Below are positions 17,486 through 26,285 of a stretch of DNA of 64,000 nt, in pieces. The DNA lies in contig NZ_CP121650.1 of assembly GCF_029714405.1 (NCBI RefSeq), positions 3,105,001-3,169,000 on the forward strand. The letters are read 5' to 3'. This DNA comes from Bradyrhizobium sp. CB82. Its GTDB lineage: Bacteria > Pseudomonadota > Alphaproteobacteria > Rhizobiales > Xanthobacteraceae. A program made the position numbers and the translations under genes. The stretch's first letter is position 1; the number at the start of each line of letters is the position of its first letter. The notes beneath the pieces were generated by a model that was not told where the DNA came from, searched no databases, and worked only from the letters and a program-made list of their open reading frames with translations.

Positions 17486-18349
17486 GTGACTATGGGCGGG
17501 GCTGCGGCGCATATCATTTTAAAGATCAAAACGAAGAACCCTATTGAGCTAGGGGACTTCGTTGCTGAGTTTACCTCTGTTGCGTCGCAATACGACAAGT
17601 TCATCAGAGAGAACCACCCAGATTTAGGACCGGAAGCCCGTATCTATGTGAAGCAAATAAAGAAGGGCTCGATAATTGCCGAGCTACTGCCGTTTGTGCC
17701 CTTCGCAATGTTCGCGCCGCAGATCGTTTCCAGTATCGAACAGGTCAACGCCGTTAATGACTTCGTGCGCAACTACGGCTCGAAGCTCAAAGCATATTTC
17801 AAAAAGCGCGGCGAGGTACCGGACGCGTCCAGATCGGACCTGAAAGACTTCATGGGCTCGCTCGCGGCCATCGCAAACGATCCCGATGGGTCTGCCTCGC
17901 TTGAGGCTCTCGTTTTCGAGGACGGAAAGCGGAAAGTCAAAGCTGCTGTCAAGTTCACGTCCAGAGAAGCTTCGCGGGCCGTTGAGCACATTGAGGAACA
18001 CCGTAAGAAACTTGAACGGAAGGACAGTGCTGATTTCCAGCGTGAGTTGATGGTCTTTCGGCAAGCGAACGTAAGGAGCCCGGCGGTCGGCAAGCGCACT
18101 GGCGAACTGGTTATGGTGGAGGCGATATCAGATCGGGAGCTGCCATTGATTTACGCATCCGATCTCGCTGAGCAGCGCATAAAGCATGAGATAAGGGATG
18201 CCGACGACAACCTCTTCAAGAAGGGTTTCGTCGTGGACATCAATGTGCAGACAAAGGGCGGCAGACCAGCGGGCTACCGTGTAACGAACCTTCATCAGGT
18301 CATTGATCTGCCGGATGATGATGAACATGAGCCGACAGGCGACCGATAG
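17486..18349 (+). CDS. Uncharacterised 287-aa protein
   Basis: No family recognised. It begins with an alternating strand segment (AHIILKIKTKNPIELGDF), then ARIYVKQIKKGSIIAELLPF and a hydrophobic VPFAMFAPQIVSSIEQ stretch at about 70-85. Later come a helical basic region (AVEHIEEHRKKLERKD) and a beta-rich C-terminus ending in the acidic tail DLPDDDEHEP. The GTG at 17486 is close to a G-rich sequence; the ATG at 17492 is the alternative. The composition and moderate GC suggest a genuine cargo gene of the accessory stretch between IS256 copy 2 and the IS1182-type transposase. Confidence 0.7.
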   Translation: MTMGGAAAHIILKIKTKNPIELGDFVAEFTSVASQYDKFIRENHPDLGPEARIYVKQIKKGSIIAELLPFVPFAMFAPQIVSSIEQVNAVNDFVRNYGSKLKAYFKKRGEVPDASRSDLKDFMGSLAAIANDPDGSASLEALVFEDGKRKVKAAVKFTSREASRAVEHIEEHRKKLERKDSADFQRELMVFRQANVRSPAVGKRTGELVMVEAISDRELPLIYASDLAEQRIKHEIRDADDNLFKKGFVVDINVQTKGGRPAGYRVTNLHQVIDLPDDDEHEPTGDR

Positions 18350-18447
18350 CGGACGGCATCGCGTCATCACCACGACGAGCGCGCCAGCGTCACGACGGCG
18401 GCAGGCGAGATGGCGATGGGCCTTTCAGACAGGCGGTCGGCGAGCAC

Positions 18448-18723
18448 TCATCGCTCCCGGCTTTCCCATTCTACGTCCAGCGCTTCGGAAGCTCGCTGCT
18501 GCATGGAGGCTTTTTTCAGCACGCGTCGCCCGCCGCCCGGGCCTATCGCGATGTCTCTGAGGGCCTCGCGAAACGTGTCGAGCACAAACTGCAACCGCTT
18601 GATCTCCTCGGCGGACTTCACTGCCCGCAGTCGCTCGATCTCGTCGGCGGCGCTCCGGCGCAGGTCGGCACATGCCCGGCAGAAGGGCTCCTCGTTGCGA
18701 AGCCGCTCAGCAATGTCTCTCAT
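18448..18723 (-). CDS. Helical hypothetical protein, 91 aa
   Basis: The ATG at 18723 follows GATGGAGGCGACGAA, a strong ribosome site. The sequence MRDIAERLRNEEPFCRACAD then SAADEIERLRAVKSAEEIKR and FVLDTFREALRDIA is mostly helical with one C-x2-C pair. It resembles small phage- and plasmid-borne proteins. It is convergent with the 287-aa gene. Confidence 0.6.
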   Translation of the reverse strand: MRDIAERLRNEEPFCRACADLRRSAADEIERLRAVKSAEEIKRLQFVLDTFREALRDIAIGPGGGRRVLKKASMQQRASEALDVEWESRER

Positions 18724-19167
18724 TTCGTCGCCTCCATCGCTCGCGCTGAACATCGCGCTGCGCTCTCGCTTATCGGCCACCACCATGTCTCAGCCGCATT
18801 GAAGATCATCCGGGCCAGAACGTCGATTGCGCGCGAGCGCGTCACCGTCACCACGACGGCGGCAGGCGACGGGACGCAGCGCACACCGGGAGCGGCAAGC
18901 GACGGGCAGGCGTCGCCAGAACCGCAATAAACGGTCCTACAGCGCGCCGGGGCGGCAGGGCTAAGGAGGACCACCGGGCACCCCGCGCCAGCGCATAGGC
19001 GGCCACGGGGCACCGGCTACGGGACCGCGCGGCAACGAACCCCGCGCAAGGGACACTATACGGACACCGATTTCCGTTTCAATCGGTTACACAGAGCCAC
19101 ATACTCCCACAAGGGGAGAAGGAGCAAAGTTTGTAAACACGCCGGCCGATCCGGCCAAGCTGCTGGC
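18724..19167. other. GC-rich intergenic stretch with short direct repeat
   Basis: No supportable gene. The 18-bp sequence CACGACGGCGGCAGGCGA occurs at 18852-18869 and also at 18391-18408, close to CGTCA-rich variants, indicating a small local duplication. Confidence 0.4.
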
Positions 19168-19284
19168 TTACCCACCTACCAAACCCCAGAGTACGATCAG
19201 GTAGTAAGCCACCACGGCAGCGATCACGTTGATCGCGACTATAAGCAATATATCGATTGGGATGATCGGTTTTGGCGTATCCAT
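19168..19284 (-). CDS. Possible single-helix membrane miniprotein, 38 aa
   Basis: The ATG at 19284 opens MDTPKPIIPIDILLIVAINV followed by a continuous hydrophobic segment to the stop. GAG lies seven bases upstream. Pattern and length fit a one-pass membrane miniprotein; no homolog can be named. Confidence 0.35.
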   Translation of the reverse strand: MDTPKPIIPIDILLIVAINVIAAVVAYYLIVLWGLVGG

Positions 19285-19366
19285 CGCGTTCTCGCAATGG
19301 ACGTAATCCTAGCCGTACAGAAGCGCTCTCGCCGTTCACAAATGATGGTAGAGGCGAGTTCCTCGT

Positions 19367-19516
19367 CTACTGTTGCGTCAGCGCCTCAGTTGATTCCCAC
19401 ATCATCACTGGAGCCGCATCGCGGCGATCATCAGCAGTCGCTTGCCAAGCAGCTACGGCAAAGTAGGCGGTAAGCGCTAGGGCAAGAGCAGTTAAGACAG
19501 AGCCGAGCTGGGTCAT
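19367..19516 (-). CDS. Possible small secreted/membrane protein, 49 aa
   Basis: The ATG at 19516 has AGGAGGG about ten bases upstream. MTQLGSVLTALALALTAYFA is a good signal or anchor segment, followed by a soluble tail with DDRRDAAPVMMWES. It lies 82 bp upstream of the 38-aa frame on the same strand. Confidence 0.45.
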   Translation of the reverse strand: MTQLGSVLTALALALTAYFAVAAWQATADDRRDAAPVMMWESTEALTQQ

Positions 19517-20041
19517 CGGTCGGCACCCTCCTGAAACTCATTCCACACAGAGAAGCACCTGCGCCTGTAAGTCGGCACGACTGAAGGCTGCAAATCTATA
19601 GGTTTACTCGCACAATCCACAGGGAAGTATCGAAGCGACGTAGTAAGCGCGGAGCAATCAGGTACTTCTTCGAGTTGCCCGGTAGGCTGGTACTGATCGG
19701 CGAGACCGTTAGAGCAAGATCACAAGACCCGCGGCACAACCGGGTTCGACGAGTGGCGTTTTCTTACAATCGCAGCCAGTCCCCTCGCTGATCAAATCGC
19801 GAAGCCGACAGCCTTCAACGACAACATCATGGGCGCTAGTTCGTTTGAGCCATTCCCCGAAGGGTGGTGGGCATCGCCCTAATGAGCGACTTCCAAAGAC
19901 GAAAAGGTCCTGCCCGGCGCCGGGCTGGCGGAAGTATGGACACCCTCAGAGGCTGTGAATCTTTTTGACTGCTCGCAAGCGGTATAGCCGAAAGCTGGTG
20001 CTGTGTGATTCTCTTGCGGTGATGGATTCGCAGGAGGGATG
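19517..20041. other. Intergenic stretch upstream of the IS1182-type transposase
   Basis: About 525 bp, no gene supported. The last ~100 bases probably belong to the left end of the insertion sequence; its terminal repeat could not be set with confidence. Confidence 0.4.
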
Positions 20042-21370
20042 ATGGCCGCTGATGAATTGTTTGGGGATCTGCCGGAGCAGGCAAAGCCGCAAGCCGGTGC
20101 GGCGCCGCTCGCAGCGCCGCGACTTCGTGAGCCCCAACGCGATCAAATCGAGTTGCGAGCAGTGGATATCGAGAGCCTGATCGGGGAAGACCATCCGGTG
20201 CGCCTGATCTGGTCCTATGTCGAGGAACTCGACCTGAGTGAGCTGGAGAACCGGATCAAGGCGCGGGGCGATCGGCCCGGTCACCCCGCGACATCGCCGC
20301 GGCTTTTGCTGGCGCTGTGGCTCTATGCCACCAGCGAGGGCGTCGGCAGCGCGCGCGCGTTGGAGCGGCTTTGCGAGAGCCATGACACCTATCGTTGGCT
20401 GTGTGGCGGGGTGTCGGTGAACCATCACACGCTGGCGGACTTCCGGGTCGGTTGCGCCGACCTGCTCGACCGGCTGCTTTGCGAGCATTTGGCGGTGCTG
20501 GCGAAGGTCGGCCTCGTCAATCTGGAAACGCTGGCGCAGGACGGTGTTCGGGTCCGGGCCAGCGCCGGGGCCGCTTCGTTCCGGCGGGAGGCGACGCTCG
20601 ATCGGCACCTGGCCTTGGCTGAGGCGGTGGTGGAAGACCTCAAACGCGAGGTTGACGCTCGTTCGGATGCTAGCAATCAGCGCATGAAGGCCGCCAAGGA
20701 GCGCGCCGCGCGTGAGCGCAGAGCGCGCGTCAAAGCGGCGCAGACGGCGCTCGCCGAAATCAAGCAGCAGCGCAAGGAGCGCGAAGAAAAGCGCGGCAAC
20801 GGCAAGAAGCCGAAAGAGCCGCGGGCCTCCACGACGGACGCCGACGCACGGGTCATGAAGATGGCCGACGGCGGCTTCCGCCCCGCCTACAACGTGCAGG
20901 TGACGAGTGCCGCCGGCCAGCCGATCGTCGTTGACATCAAGGTCTGCAACACCGGGTCCGACCGCGGCCTGATGCGGCCCATGCTGGAGCGGCAGCGCGC
21001 GCGTCCTGGCGGGTTGCCCAAGGACCATCTCGTCGATGGCGGCTTTGGCAGTGCCGAGGACATCGAGTGGGCGCACGCCGAGGGCATCGATATCTTTTGC
21101 CCGCCCACTCAATCCAAGCACGGCACCGATCCCCATCTACCGCGACGCGGCGACGGCCCGGGGGTGTTGGCCTGGCGTGCGCGCATGGCGAGCGAAGAGG
21201 GCAAGGCCCGATACAAGCCCCGGTCGATTTGCGAGTGCATACATGCCCGCTGGCGCAACTGGGACCTGCGGCAATTGACCGTGCGCGGCCTCGAAAAGGT
21301 CCGCGCCGTCGTGCTCTGGTACGCCCTCGCCAACAACATCCTGCAAGGCAACCGCCTCGCTAGCGCATAG
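20042..21370 (+). CDS. IS1182-family (IS5-like DDE) transposase
   Basis: About 442 aa. The N-terminal DUF772-type part is visible (RLLLALWLYATSEGVGSARA, VSVNHHTLADFRV). DDE residues are in TLAQDGVRVRASAG, LVDGGFGSAED and YKPRSICECIHARW. The typical DADARVMKMADGGFRPAYNV block follows a long charged coil (residues ~215-270). AGGAGGG precedes two consecutive ATGs (20039, 20042). The gene looks complete, so the element may be active, but no target duplication was identified. Confidence 0.9.
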   Translation: MAADELFGDLPEQAKPQAGAAPLAAPRLREPQRDQIELRAVDIESLIGEDHPVRLIWSYVEELDLSELENRIKARGDRPGHPATSPRLLLALWLYATSEGVGSARALERLCESHDTYRWLCGGVSVNHHTLADFRVGCADLLDRLLCEHLAVLAKVGLVNLETLAQDGVRVRASAGAASFRREATLDRHLALAEAVVEDLKREVDARSDASNQRMKAAKERAARERRARVKAAQTALAEIKQQRKEREEKRGNGKKPKEPRASTTDADARVMKMADGGFRPAYNVQVTSAAGQPIVVDIKVCNTGSDRGLMRPMLERQRARPGGLPKDHLVDGGFGSAEDIEWAHAEGIDIFCPPTQSKHGTDPHLPRRGDGPGVLAWRARMASEEGKARYKPRSICECIHARWRNWDLRQLTVRGLEKVRAVVLWYALANNILQGNRLASA

Positions 21371-21560
21371 AGGAGCGTTCATCGACATCCCCCAACCTCG
21401 CCACAGCCGCACCAGCCCACGCGTTGCCACGACGAGGAACTGCCACATCCTTCGATGACCACGCAAAACGAGAAAGATTGGCAAGCTCTCAGGGGGGCCT
21501 TGATCGGCGATTAGCCCGCGGACACCAAAAACTCGGCTGAAAACTGTCGGGGGGAACGTA

Positions 21561-21589
21561 GGTAGCGCTCCAGTGACTCGAACCCCCGA
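21561..21589. repeat. 29-bp direct repeat, copy A
   Basis: An identical 29-bp sequence starting GGTAGCGCTCCAGTGACTCG lies at 43267-43295 in the same orientation. Its complement contains GGGGGTTCGAGTC and ends GAGCGCTACC, resembling a tRNA T-loop and acceptor end, but the expected T-stem does not pair, so no tRNA is called. Confidence 0.75.
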
Positions 21590-21660
21590 CGGGCTGCGAT
21601 CGAAGCGAGGTAAAAGTCGATCTGCCGGCCGAATTTGGCCGCAAATGAAGCCGCGTTGCG

Positions 21661-21791
21661 GACTGATAAGCAAATCATACAGACGGGATGAGCTCGCGGA
21701 CTAATAAGGTTTCGTACGAACACGTAGTCAGTTAGGCGGCTGATAAGGTTTGGCTGCAAACCTTATCAGTCTCACGAAAAGCTTATCAGTC
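21661..21791. repeat. Cluster of GACTRATAAG motifs with 13-bp palindrome
   Basis: Forward motifs are GACTGATAAG at 21661, GACTAATAAGG at 21699 and GGCTGATAAGG at 21738, spaced 38-39 bp. The last is half of a perfect inverted repeat, CTGATAAGGTTTG / CAAACCTTATCAG (21740-21752, 21757-21769, 4-nt loop). A further inverted copy CTTATCAGTC is at 21782. This arrangement is typical of binding sites for tyrosine recombinases at mobile-element ends; the specific element (perhaps RIT-like) is an inference. Confidence 0.7.
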
Positions 21792-22116
21792 ACAAAGTAG
21801 GCGCTAAGTTCCGTGAGCCTCAAGGTCTGCCCATTGGTGTGAAGCAGACGAAGGGGAGGGGAGTGCCGATGGTCGCCTTCTGACCCTGGCTGTGTGGAAA
21901 GCCGCGAGTCGGCTACGATTCCTCCGTTTCAAGAGGCCAGCTTCCCGACTGAACTCCCTAGCGCCAAACGGATGGAATGGAGAGCTGGCTCCGGAATTCT
22001 GGACGGGGCGATAAGTGGAGTTTCTGCCTGACGGCGGGCAAGATTGTCCCGCGAATCAGGAGAGACGATGAGCAGACGAAACCCGTCGGCACCACGCACC
22101 GGCATTCAAGGCGAAG

Positions 22117-22330
22117 GTGGCGTTAGCCGCGATCAAGGGTGAGATGACGCTGGCCCAGCTGGCTGAGCATTTCGACGTGCACCCGAACCAGATCACGCAG
22201 TGGAAGTCACAGCTTCAGGAAGCGGCGGCCGAGGTATTTGGTCCTGGCGGTGGCAACAGAACGAGCGAGCCCGCGGTGGACGTGAAAACGCTGCACGCCA
22301 AGATCGGGGAGCTCACGCTGGAGAACGATT
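22117..22330 (+). pseudogene. IS3-family OrfA, 5' part
   Basis: The helix-turn-helix protein reads VALAAIKGEMTLAQLAEHFD, VHPNQITQWKSQLQEAAAEV and DVKTLHAKIGELTLEND, then is broken by the IS110 insertion. The missing tail, EGALSKAGLLSAKR and stop, is found at 23949-23993. The start is also damaged: the ATG at 22068 after AGGAGAGACG is out of frame with the conserved part, implying one extra or missing base between 22085 and 22110. Confidence 0.8.
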
Positions 22331-23941
22331 CCTAAGAAACGGCATCGCCGACGTTCGGCTCCAAGGGCTGGAGAACGAAGCCGAATGCCTTGGCACGCCG
22401 ATGCAAATTGTTGACCACTCGCGTCCGGTAGCGCGTCTCGTAGGACGAGGCCCCGGGATCGACATAGTCCATTCCGTATCGCACAGCATTGTAGAACAGA
22501 ACTGCGATCTTGCGGGCCGTGGCGGTCACTGCCTTGGCCTTACCGATGCGCGATGAAAGTCGCCTGTAAAAGGCGCCGAGCGCAGTATCGGTGCGTCCGA
22601 CGGTGACGGCAGCAAGGCGCAGAAGCGCCGCCGCCCGGCCGCCGGATCGGCGCGTTCGGGACGAGAGCCTTTTGCCGCCGGAGACCTTGTTGCTCGGCGC
22701 CAGTCCTAGCCAGGAGGTAAAATGCTTTGCACTTGGCCACGAGGAGAGGTCGTCACCGCATTCAGCGATCAGCTTCAGCGAGAGGTAAGAACCGAGGCCG
22801 TCGATCGTGGTGATGTCTTTTCCCAGCAACGCGAACAGCGCCTCGCGGACGTCGAAAGCTAGAGCGTTCGCCTGATCGGTTCGATTCCGACGCAGCGAGG
22901 CCGGCGGTGCTGGTCCATGGCCACGTCCGCGATGGTTGCTCAGTTCCTTCAACACGGCTTCGATCCGGGCGTCGCAGGCAGATGCCTTCTCGTGGTAGGT
23001 GTCGTAAAGCGCAAGTGCCTGCTCGAGCGCAAACAGATGCTCGGCTCGGTAGCTGCCGGTGAGCGCCTTCGCAATCGTCTCGGCACTGGCGTGGCAACTG
23101 TAGTGGCGCAAGCACGCCAGCGCCTCGGGATCGCGCTCGCCGGCAAGGATCGCGCGTATGATACGCAGGCCGGTCGCGCCGGTGATGTCGGCGACGACGT
23201 GGTGGAGCTGAAGATTCATCTCCGTCAAGGCCTTCTGCATATGCTGGATGTGTGAGGCCGCGTACTCCAGCAGACGCTCGCGCTGACGCACGTAGGCTCG
23301 CAGTTCGGCAATCTGCCCTTTGGGCTGAAAGCTGGCCCGCAGCAACCCGAATGAATGGAGCCGCTGCAGCCATTGCGCATCGCTGACATCGGTCTTACGC
23401 CCCGGCACGTGCTTGGCATCGCGCGCGTTGACAAGAAACACGGTAAATCCCCGGGCATCGAGAAGCTCGAAAATCGGAATCCAGTAGACGCTGGTCGATT
23501 CCATGACGACGGTCTCGACGCCGCATTCCGTAAACCAGTCGACCAGCCGATGCAGATCGGCCGTGAAGGTACCGAAACTGTGGACTGGCTCCGGTGCGCG
23601 ATCTGCCCTAACGGCCGCCATATGCATGGTGGCGCCAACGTCGATGGCAGCCGCGTTCGGGTGCACCATCGGCATCTTACCGCCGTCCTTCGACTTCGAT
23701 CTTTTGGGATTCATCTGTAGCTCCTCCTGACTCCGGCGGAAGGGCTGGGCTGCGCAATTCATTCAAATTCCTAAACGGGATCGCCGAGATGGCGTCACCA
23801 CTCTCAAGTGCGCAACAGCCCATGGACCAGGTTTTTTGACGGGGTCACGTGCCACCAAAATCGTATCGGCCGCTCCCTTCCGGCCGCAGTCTAGCGGTTA
23901 CCCGTTTCTATCCCACAGGGGGCGCGCAGCGCCCCGCTCAG
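22331..23941 (-). mobile_element. IS110-family element inside the IS3-type orfA
   Basis: The left border follows GAGAACGATT of orfA at 22330 and the right border precedes TTTTTTAGAAGGCG, where orfA resumes. The insert is about 1.61 kb. The transposase stop codon lies almost at the left border, as usual for compact IS110/IS1111 elements. No target duplication is expected for this family and none is seen. Confidence 0.8.
22332..23714 (-). CDS. IS110-family transposase (IS1111-like), 460 aa
   Basis: The start ATG at 23714 is supported by AGGAGGAGCTACAG; the frame is open 16 residues further up without family sequence. DEDD residues: AAAIDVGATMH, VVMESTSVYW and GRKTDVSDAQWLQ. C-terminal blocks ITTIDGLGSYLSLKLIAECG and FTSWLGLAPSNKVSGGKRLS are intact. 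The protein ends LQPLEPNVGDAVS. It appears functional. Confidence 0.92.
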   Translation of the reverse strand: MNPKRSKSKDGGKMPMVHPNAAAIDVGATMHMAAVRADRAPEPVHSFGTFTADLHRLVDWFTECGVETVVMESTSVYWIPIFELLDARGFTVFLVNARDAKHVPGRKTDVSDAQWLQRLHSFGLLRASFQPKGQIAELRAYVRQRERLLEYAASHIQHMQKALTEMNLQLHHVVADITGATGLRIIRAILAGERDPEALACLRHYSCHASAETIAKALTGSYRAEHLFALEQALALYDTYHEKASACDARIEAVLKELSNHRGRGHGPAPPASLRRNRTDQANALAFDVREALFALLGKDITTIDGLGSYLSLKLIAECGDDLSSWPSAKHFTSWLGLAPSNKVSGGKRLSSRTRRSGGRAAALLRLAAVTVGRTDTALGAFYRRLSSRIGKAKAVTATARKIAVLFYNAVRYGMDYVDPGASSYETRYRTRVVNNLHRRAKAFGFVLQPLEPNVGDAVS

Positions 23942-23989
23942 TTTTTTAGAAGGCGCGCTCAGCAAAGCCGGCCTGCTGAGCGCAAAGCG

Positions 23990-24267
23990 ATGATCGACCG
24001 TGAGCACGACCTGCCGATCACGAAACAGGCGGAAGTTTTGAAGATCAGCCGTGGCAGTGTCTATTATCTGCCGCGTCCAGTGCCTTCCGCCGACCTCGCG
24101 ATCATGCGACGGCTCGACCGGCTGCATCTGGAGTTTCCTTTCGCCGGTTCGCGAATGTTGCGAGACCTGTTGGCTGCCGAGGGGTGCAAGATCGGCCGCC
24201 GGCATATTAAAACGCTGATGCGGCGGATGGGGATAGAGGCGCTCTACCGCCGGCCGCGTACCACCAA
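23990..24267 (+). pseudogene. IS3-family OrfB, N-terminal fragment
   Basis: Starts at an ATG overlapping the orfA stop (CGATGATC), the usual coupling in IS3. It reads MIDREHDLPITKQAEVLKIS, RGSVYYLPRP, FAGSRMLRDLLAAEG and ALYRRPRTTK, then meets the left end of IS256 copy 3. The rve catalytic domain (DDE) is lost. Confidence 0.88.
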
Positions 24268-25252
24268 GGGGATGTCCCGGGTTCTGTTGAATTTCTGAAG
24301 AGGTCGGCGTTGCCCACCTTGAGCCGGTAGGCTCGGGGTGCTGATTCCACAAAGGAGAGCAACGCCATGACGAGAGATATCACACCGGCTGGTTGGCCGG
24401 CGACCGGGGCTGTGGACGAAGCGTTTGCAGAAGTGCGGGCGAGCTTCGATCGGTTCTGCCTTGCGGCAGGGATCGAGGCGCTCGGCACGATGATGGAGGC
24501 GGATGTCACGGCGGCCTGCGGGCCGCGCCACGGTCGCGACGCGGCGCGGCGGGCGCACCGTTGGGGCCGAACGCGGGGACGGATCGGCTTCCACGGCGGC
24601 AAGATCGAGGTCGAGCGCCCGCGGGTCCGGGGCGTGGACGGCCGCGAGGTCACGATCCCGAGCTGGGAAACGGCGGCGGAGGAGGACTGGCTCGGTCGCT
24701 GGGCGATGAACCTGATGCTGATCAATGTGTCGACGCGCCGGTTCGGCCGCGCTGTCCGGCTGCCCGAGGGTGACGTGCCGGCACCGCCCGGATCGGGGGT
24801 TTCGAAGTCGGCGGCCTCGCGGAGGTTCGTAGCGCTGTCGGCGGCGCGGCTGGCCGACTTCATGGCTGCCGATCTGTCCGCGCTCGACCTTCTGGTGGTC
24901 CAAATCGACGGGCTGCATCTCGGCGACGATCTCGTGCTGGTGGCCGCGATCGGGGTTGACGGCGAAGGCAACAAGCATCCGCTGGCGCTGGTGGAAGGGG
25001 CGACCGAGAACGCCGCAACGGTTCAGGCCCTGCTGGACAACCTGGTCTCGCGCGGGCTCGACCCGACGGTGCCAAGACTGTTCATCGCCGACGGCGCGAA
25101 GGCGTTGTCGAAGGCGATCCGCCGCACCTTCGGTTCGGCCGCTGCGATCCAGCGCTGCCAGATCCACAAGGCGCGCAACATCATGGAACGCCTGCCGAAA
25201 GAGCATCATGCGGCCACCCGTCGGGTGCTGCGCCAGGCCTGGGAGCTCGATG
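24268..25252 (+). mobile_element. IS256-family element, copy 3 (3' truncated)
   Basis: The left terminal repeat GGGGATGTCCCGGGTTCTG is intact at 24268, but the right ~440 bp are missing. The match to other copies ends at GGAGCTCGATG (about 25252). The deletion end joins a fragment of a quinone-reductase-like gene. Confidence 0.9.
24367..25252 (+). pseudogene. IS256-family transposase, truncated (copy 3)
   Basis: Identical in protein to copies 2 and 4 up to about residue 295, keeping Asp181 and Asp242 but losing Glu352 and the C-terminus. Beyond the break the frame continues ~40 codons into unrelated DNA. The product would be inactive. Confidence 0.9.
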
Positions 25253-25304
25253 CAACATCGCTACCCTCGACGAGGCAGTCGCTTCTTTCAACCGGACCGA
25301 GTGA
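25253..25304 (+). pseudogene. C-terminal scrap of a zinc-type/quinone reductase
   Basis: The plus strand reads NIATLDEAVASFNRTE and stop. This resembles NIGNIAPLDEAVAAFNPTRR, the end of the intact reductase encoded on the opposite strand at 26286-27203. It appears to be the remaining end of a paralogue destroyed by the deletion at the IS256 copy 3 border. Confidence 0.5.
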
Positions 25305-25324
25305 CGTGTTCTTCGCGAGCGCTT

Positions 25325-26020
25325 CTAGCCAGCTGTCACTTGTAGCCCGCGTTGCACCGCCGGCCGCGTGAGGCCACGGGTGAGCCATGCCTGCACATGA
25401 AGAAAGCGATTGAAGCCGACGAGATCGCGTGCTTCGTAGAAGCCGATCAAATTGCGCACCCAGCCGAGCAGCGAAATGTCGGCGATGCTGTAGTCGGTCC
25501 CCATCACCCAGTCCCGGCCCGCGAGCCGTTGGTCCAGGACACCGAGCAGCCGCGCTGATTCGGTCGCGTAGCGGTCGCGCGGGCGCTTGTCTTCATAGGC
25601 CTTACCGGCGAATTTGTTGAAGAACCCGACCTGGCCGAACATCGGCCCGACTCCGCCCATCTGCCACATCACCCATTGGATCGTTTCATAGCGGGTGTTT
25701 GGATCGGCCGAGATGAATTGTCCGGTCTTGTCGGCAAGGTAGAGGAGAATCGCGCCCGATTCGAACAGCGCGAGCGGTGTTCCGCTAGGCCCATCAGGGT
25801 CGTAGATTGCGGGAATCTTTCCGTTGGGGTTGAGCGCGAGAAAGGCCGGGTCGTGGGTTTCGTTCGCCATGATGTCGATCCGGTGCGGCTCGTAAGGAAG
25901 GCTCGTTTCCTCAAGCATGATGCCGACTTTCACTCCGTTGGGCGTGGAAGTGGAAAAGAGTTGCAGCCGATCGGGATACTGCGCCGGCCAGCGCGCAAAA
26001 ATTGGATGATCGACGGTCAC
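25325..26020 (-). CDS. Glutathione S-transferase (nu-class/YghU-like)
   Basis: 231 aa. The GTG at 26020 has AGGAGG seven bases upstream. The thioredoxin-fold half contains FSTSTPNGVKVGIMLEE (the T-P-N motif of nu-class enzymes binding glutathione) and NPNGKIPAIYD. ALFESGAILLYLADKTGQF is the conserved SNAIL-like region, and the all-helical C-terminal domain has DWVMGTDYSIADISLLGWV. Likely a glutathione-dependent disulfide reductase or detoxifying transferase in the cytoplasm. It is last of four minus-strand genes with redox or export functions. Confidence 0.92.
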   Translation of the reverse strand: MTVDHPIFARWPAQYPDRLQLFSTSTPNGVKVGIMLEETSLPYEPHRIDIMANETHDPAFLALNPNGKIPAIYDPDGPSGTPLALFESGAILLYLADKTGQFISADPNTRYETIQWVMWQMGGVGPMFGQVGFFNKFAGKAYEDKRPRDRYATESARLLGVLDQRLAGRDWVMGTDYSIADISLLGWVRNLIGFYEARDLVGFNRFLHVQAWLTRGLTRPAVQRGLQVTAG

Positions 26021-26285
26021 TTTCTTCCTCCTAGATAAGCGGGCCGCGCCGGGCCGGGGCAAAGGCGAATTCTCCGCCAGGATGCGAGCCGAGCTTGCCC
26101 GCTGGTGCATCCAGAAAAGCAGGCAACGATACGGCCGCGGTATGGCATGGGTACCCGGGCACGACCTTGGAAACCAGCTGAGAGACGACGGGATGGATGG
26201 GCACTGCCCGCCCCACGCACAGGCCCGCGGGGAAAGCGCCGACAATCCATATGGGAGGGGAGAACCGCTCGCCTTCGCTGCTTCC

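Larger units (their letters stand above)
21371..22067. other. Non-coding stretch with recombinase-site-like repeats
   Basis: About 700 bp between two insertion sequences. It contains the 29-bp repeat (21561-21589) and the TGATAAG cluster (21661-21791), listed separately. No gene is supportable; a minus-strand frame at 21511-21759 runs through the repeats and is probably not translated. Confidence 0.5.
22068..24267 (+). mobile_element. IS3-family element, interrupted and truncated
   Basis: The orfA part (22117-22330) is split from its own 3' end (23942-23993) by the IS110-family element at 22331-23941. orfB begins at 23990 and is cut by IS256 copy 3 at 24268. The left end before 22068 could not be fixed. 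The three layers give an insertion order: IS3 type first, then IS110 and IS256 types. Confidence 0.8.

Noticed and set aside
21561..21589. Possible tRNA 3' half in the 29-bp repeat
   Set aside because: The putative T-stem strands GGGGG and CACTG do not pair, no CCA end or anticodon arm is visible, and the upstream sequence does not fold as a cloverleaf.
26021..26285. Minus-strand 61-codon frame between the GST and reductase genes
   Set aside because: It has protein-like stretches but no ribosome site, and the G+C-rich composition gives similar frames on both strands.
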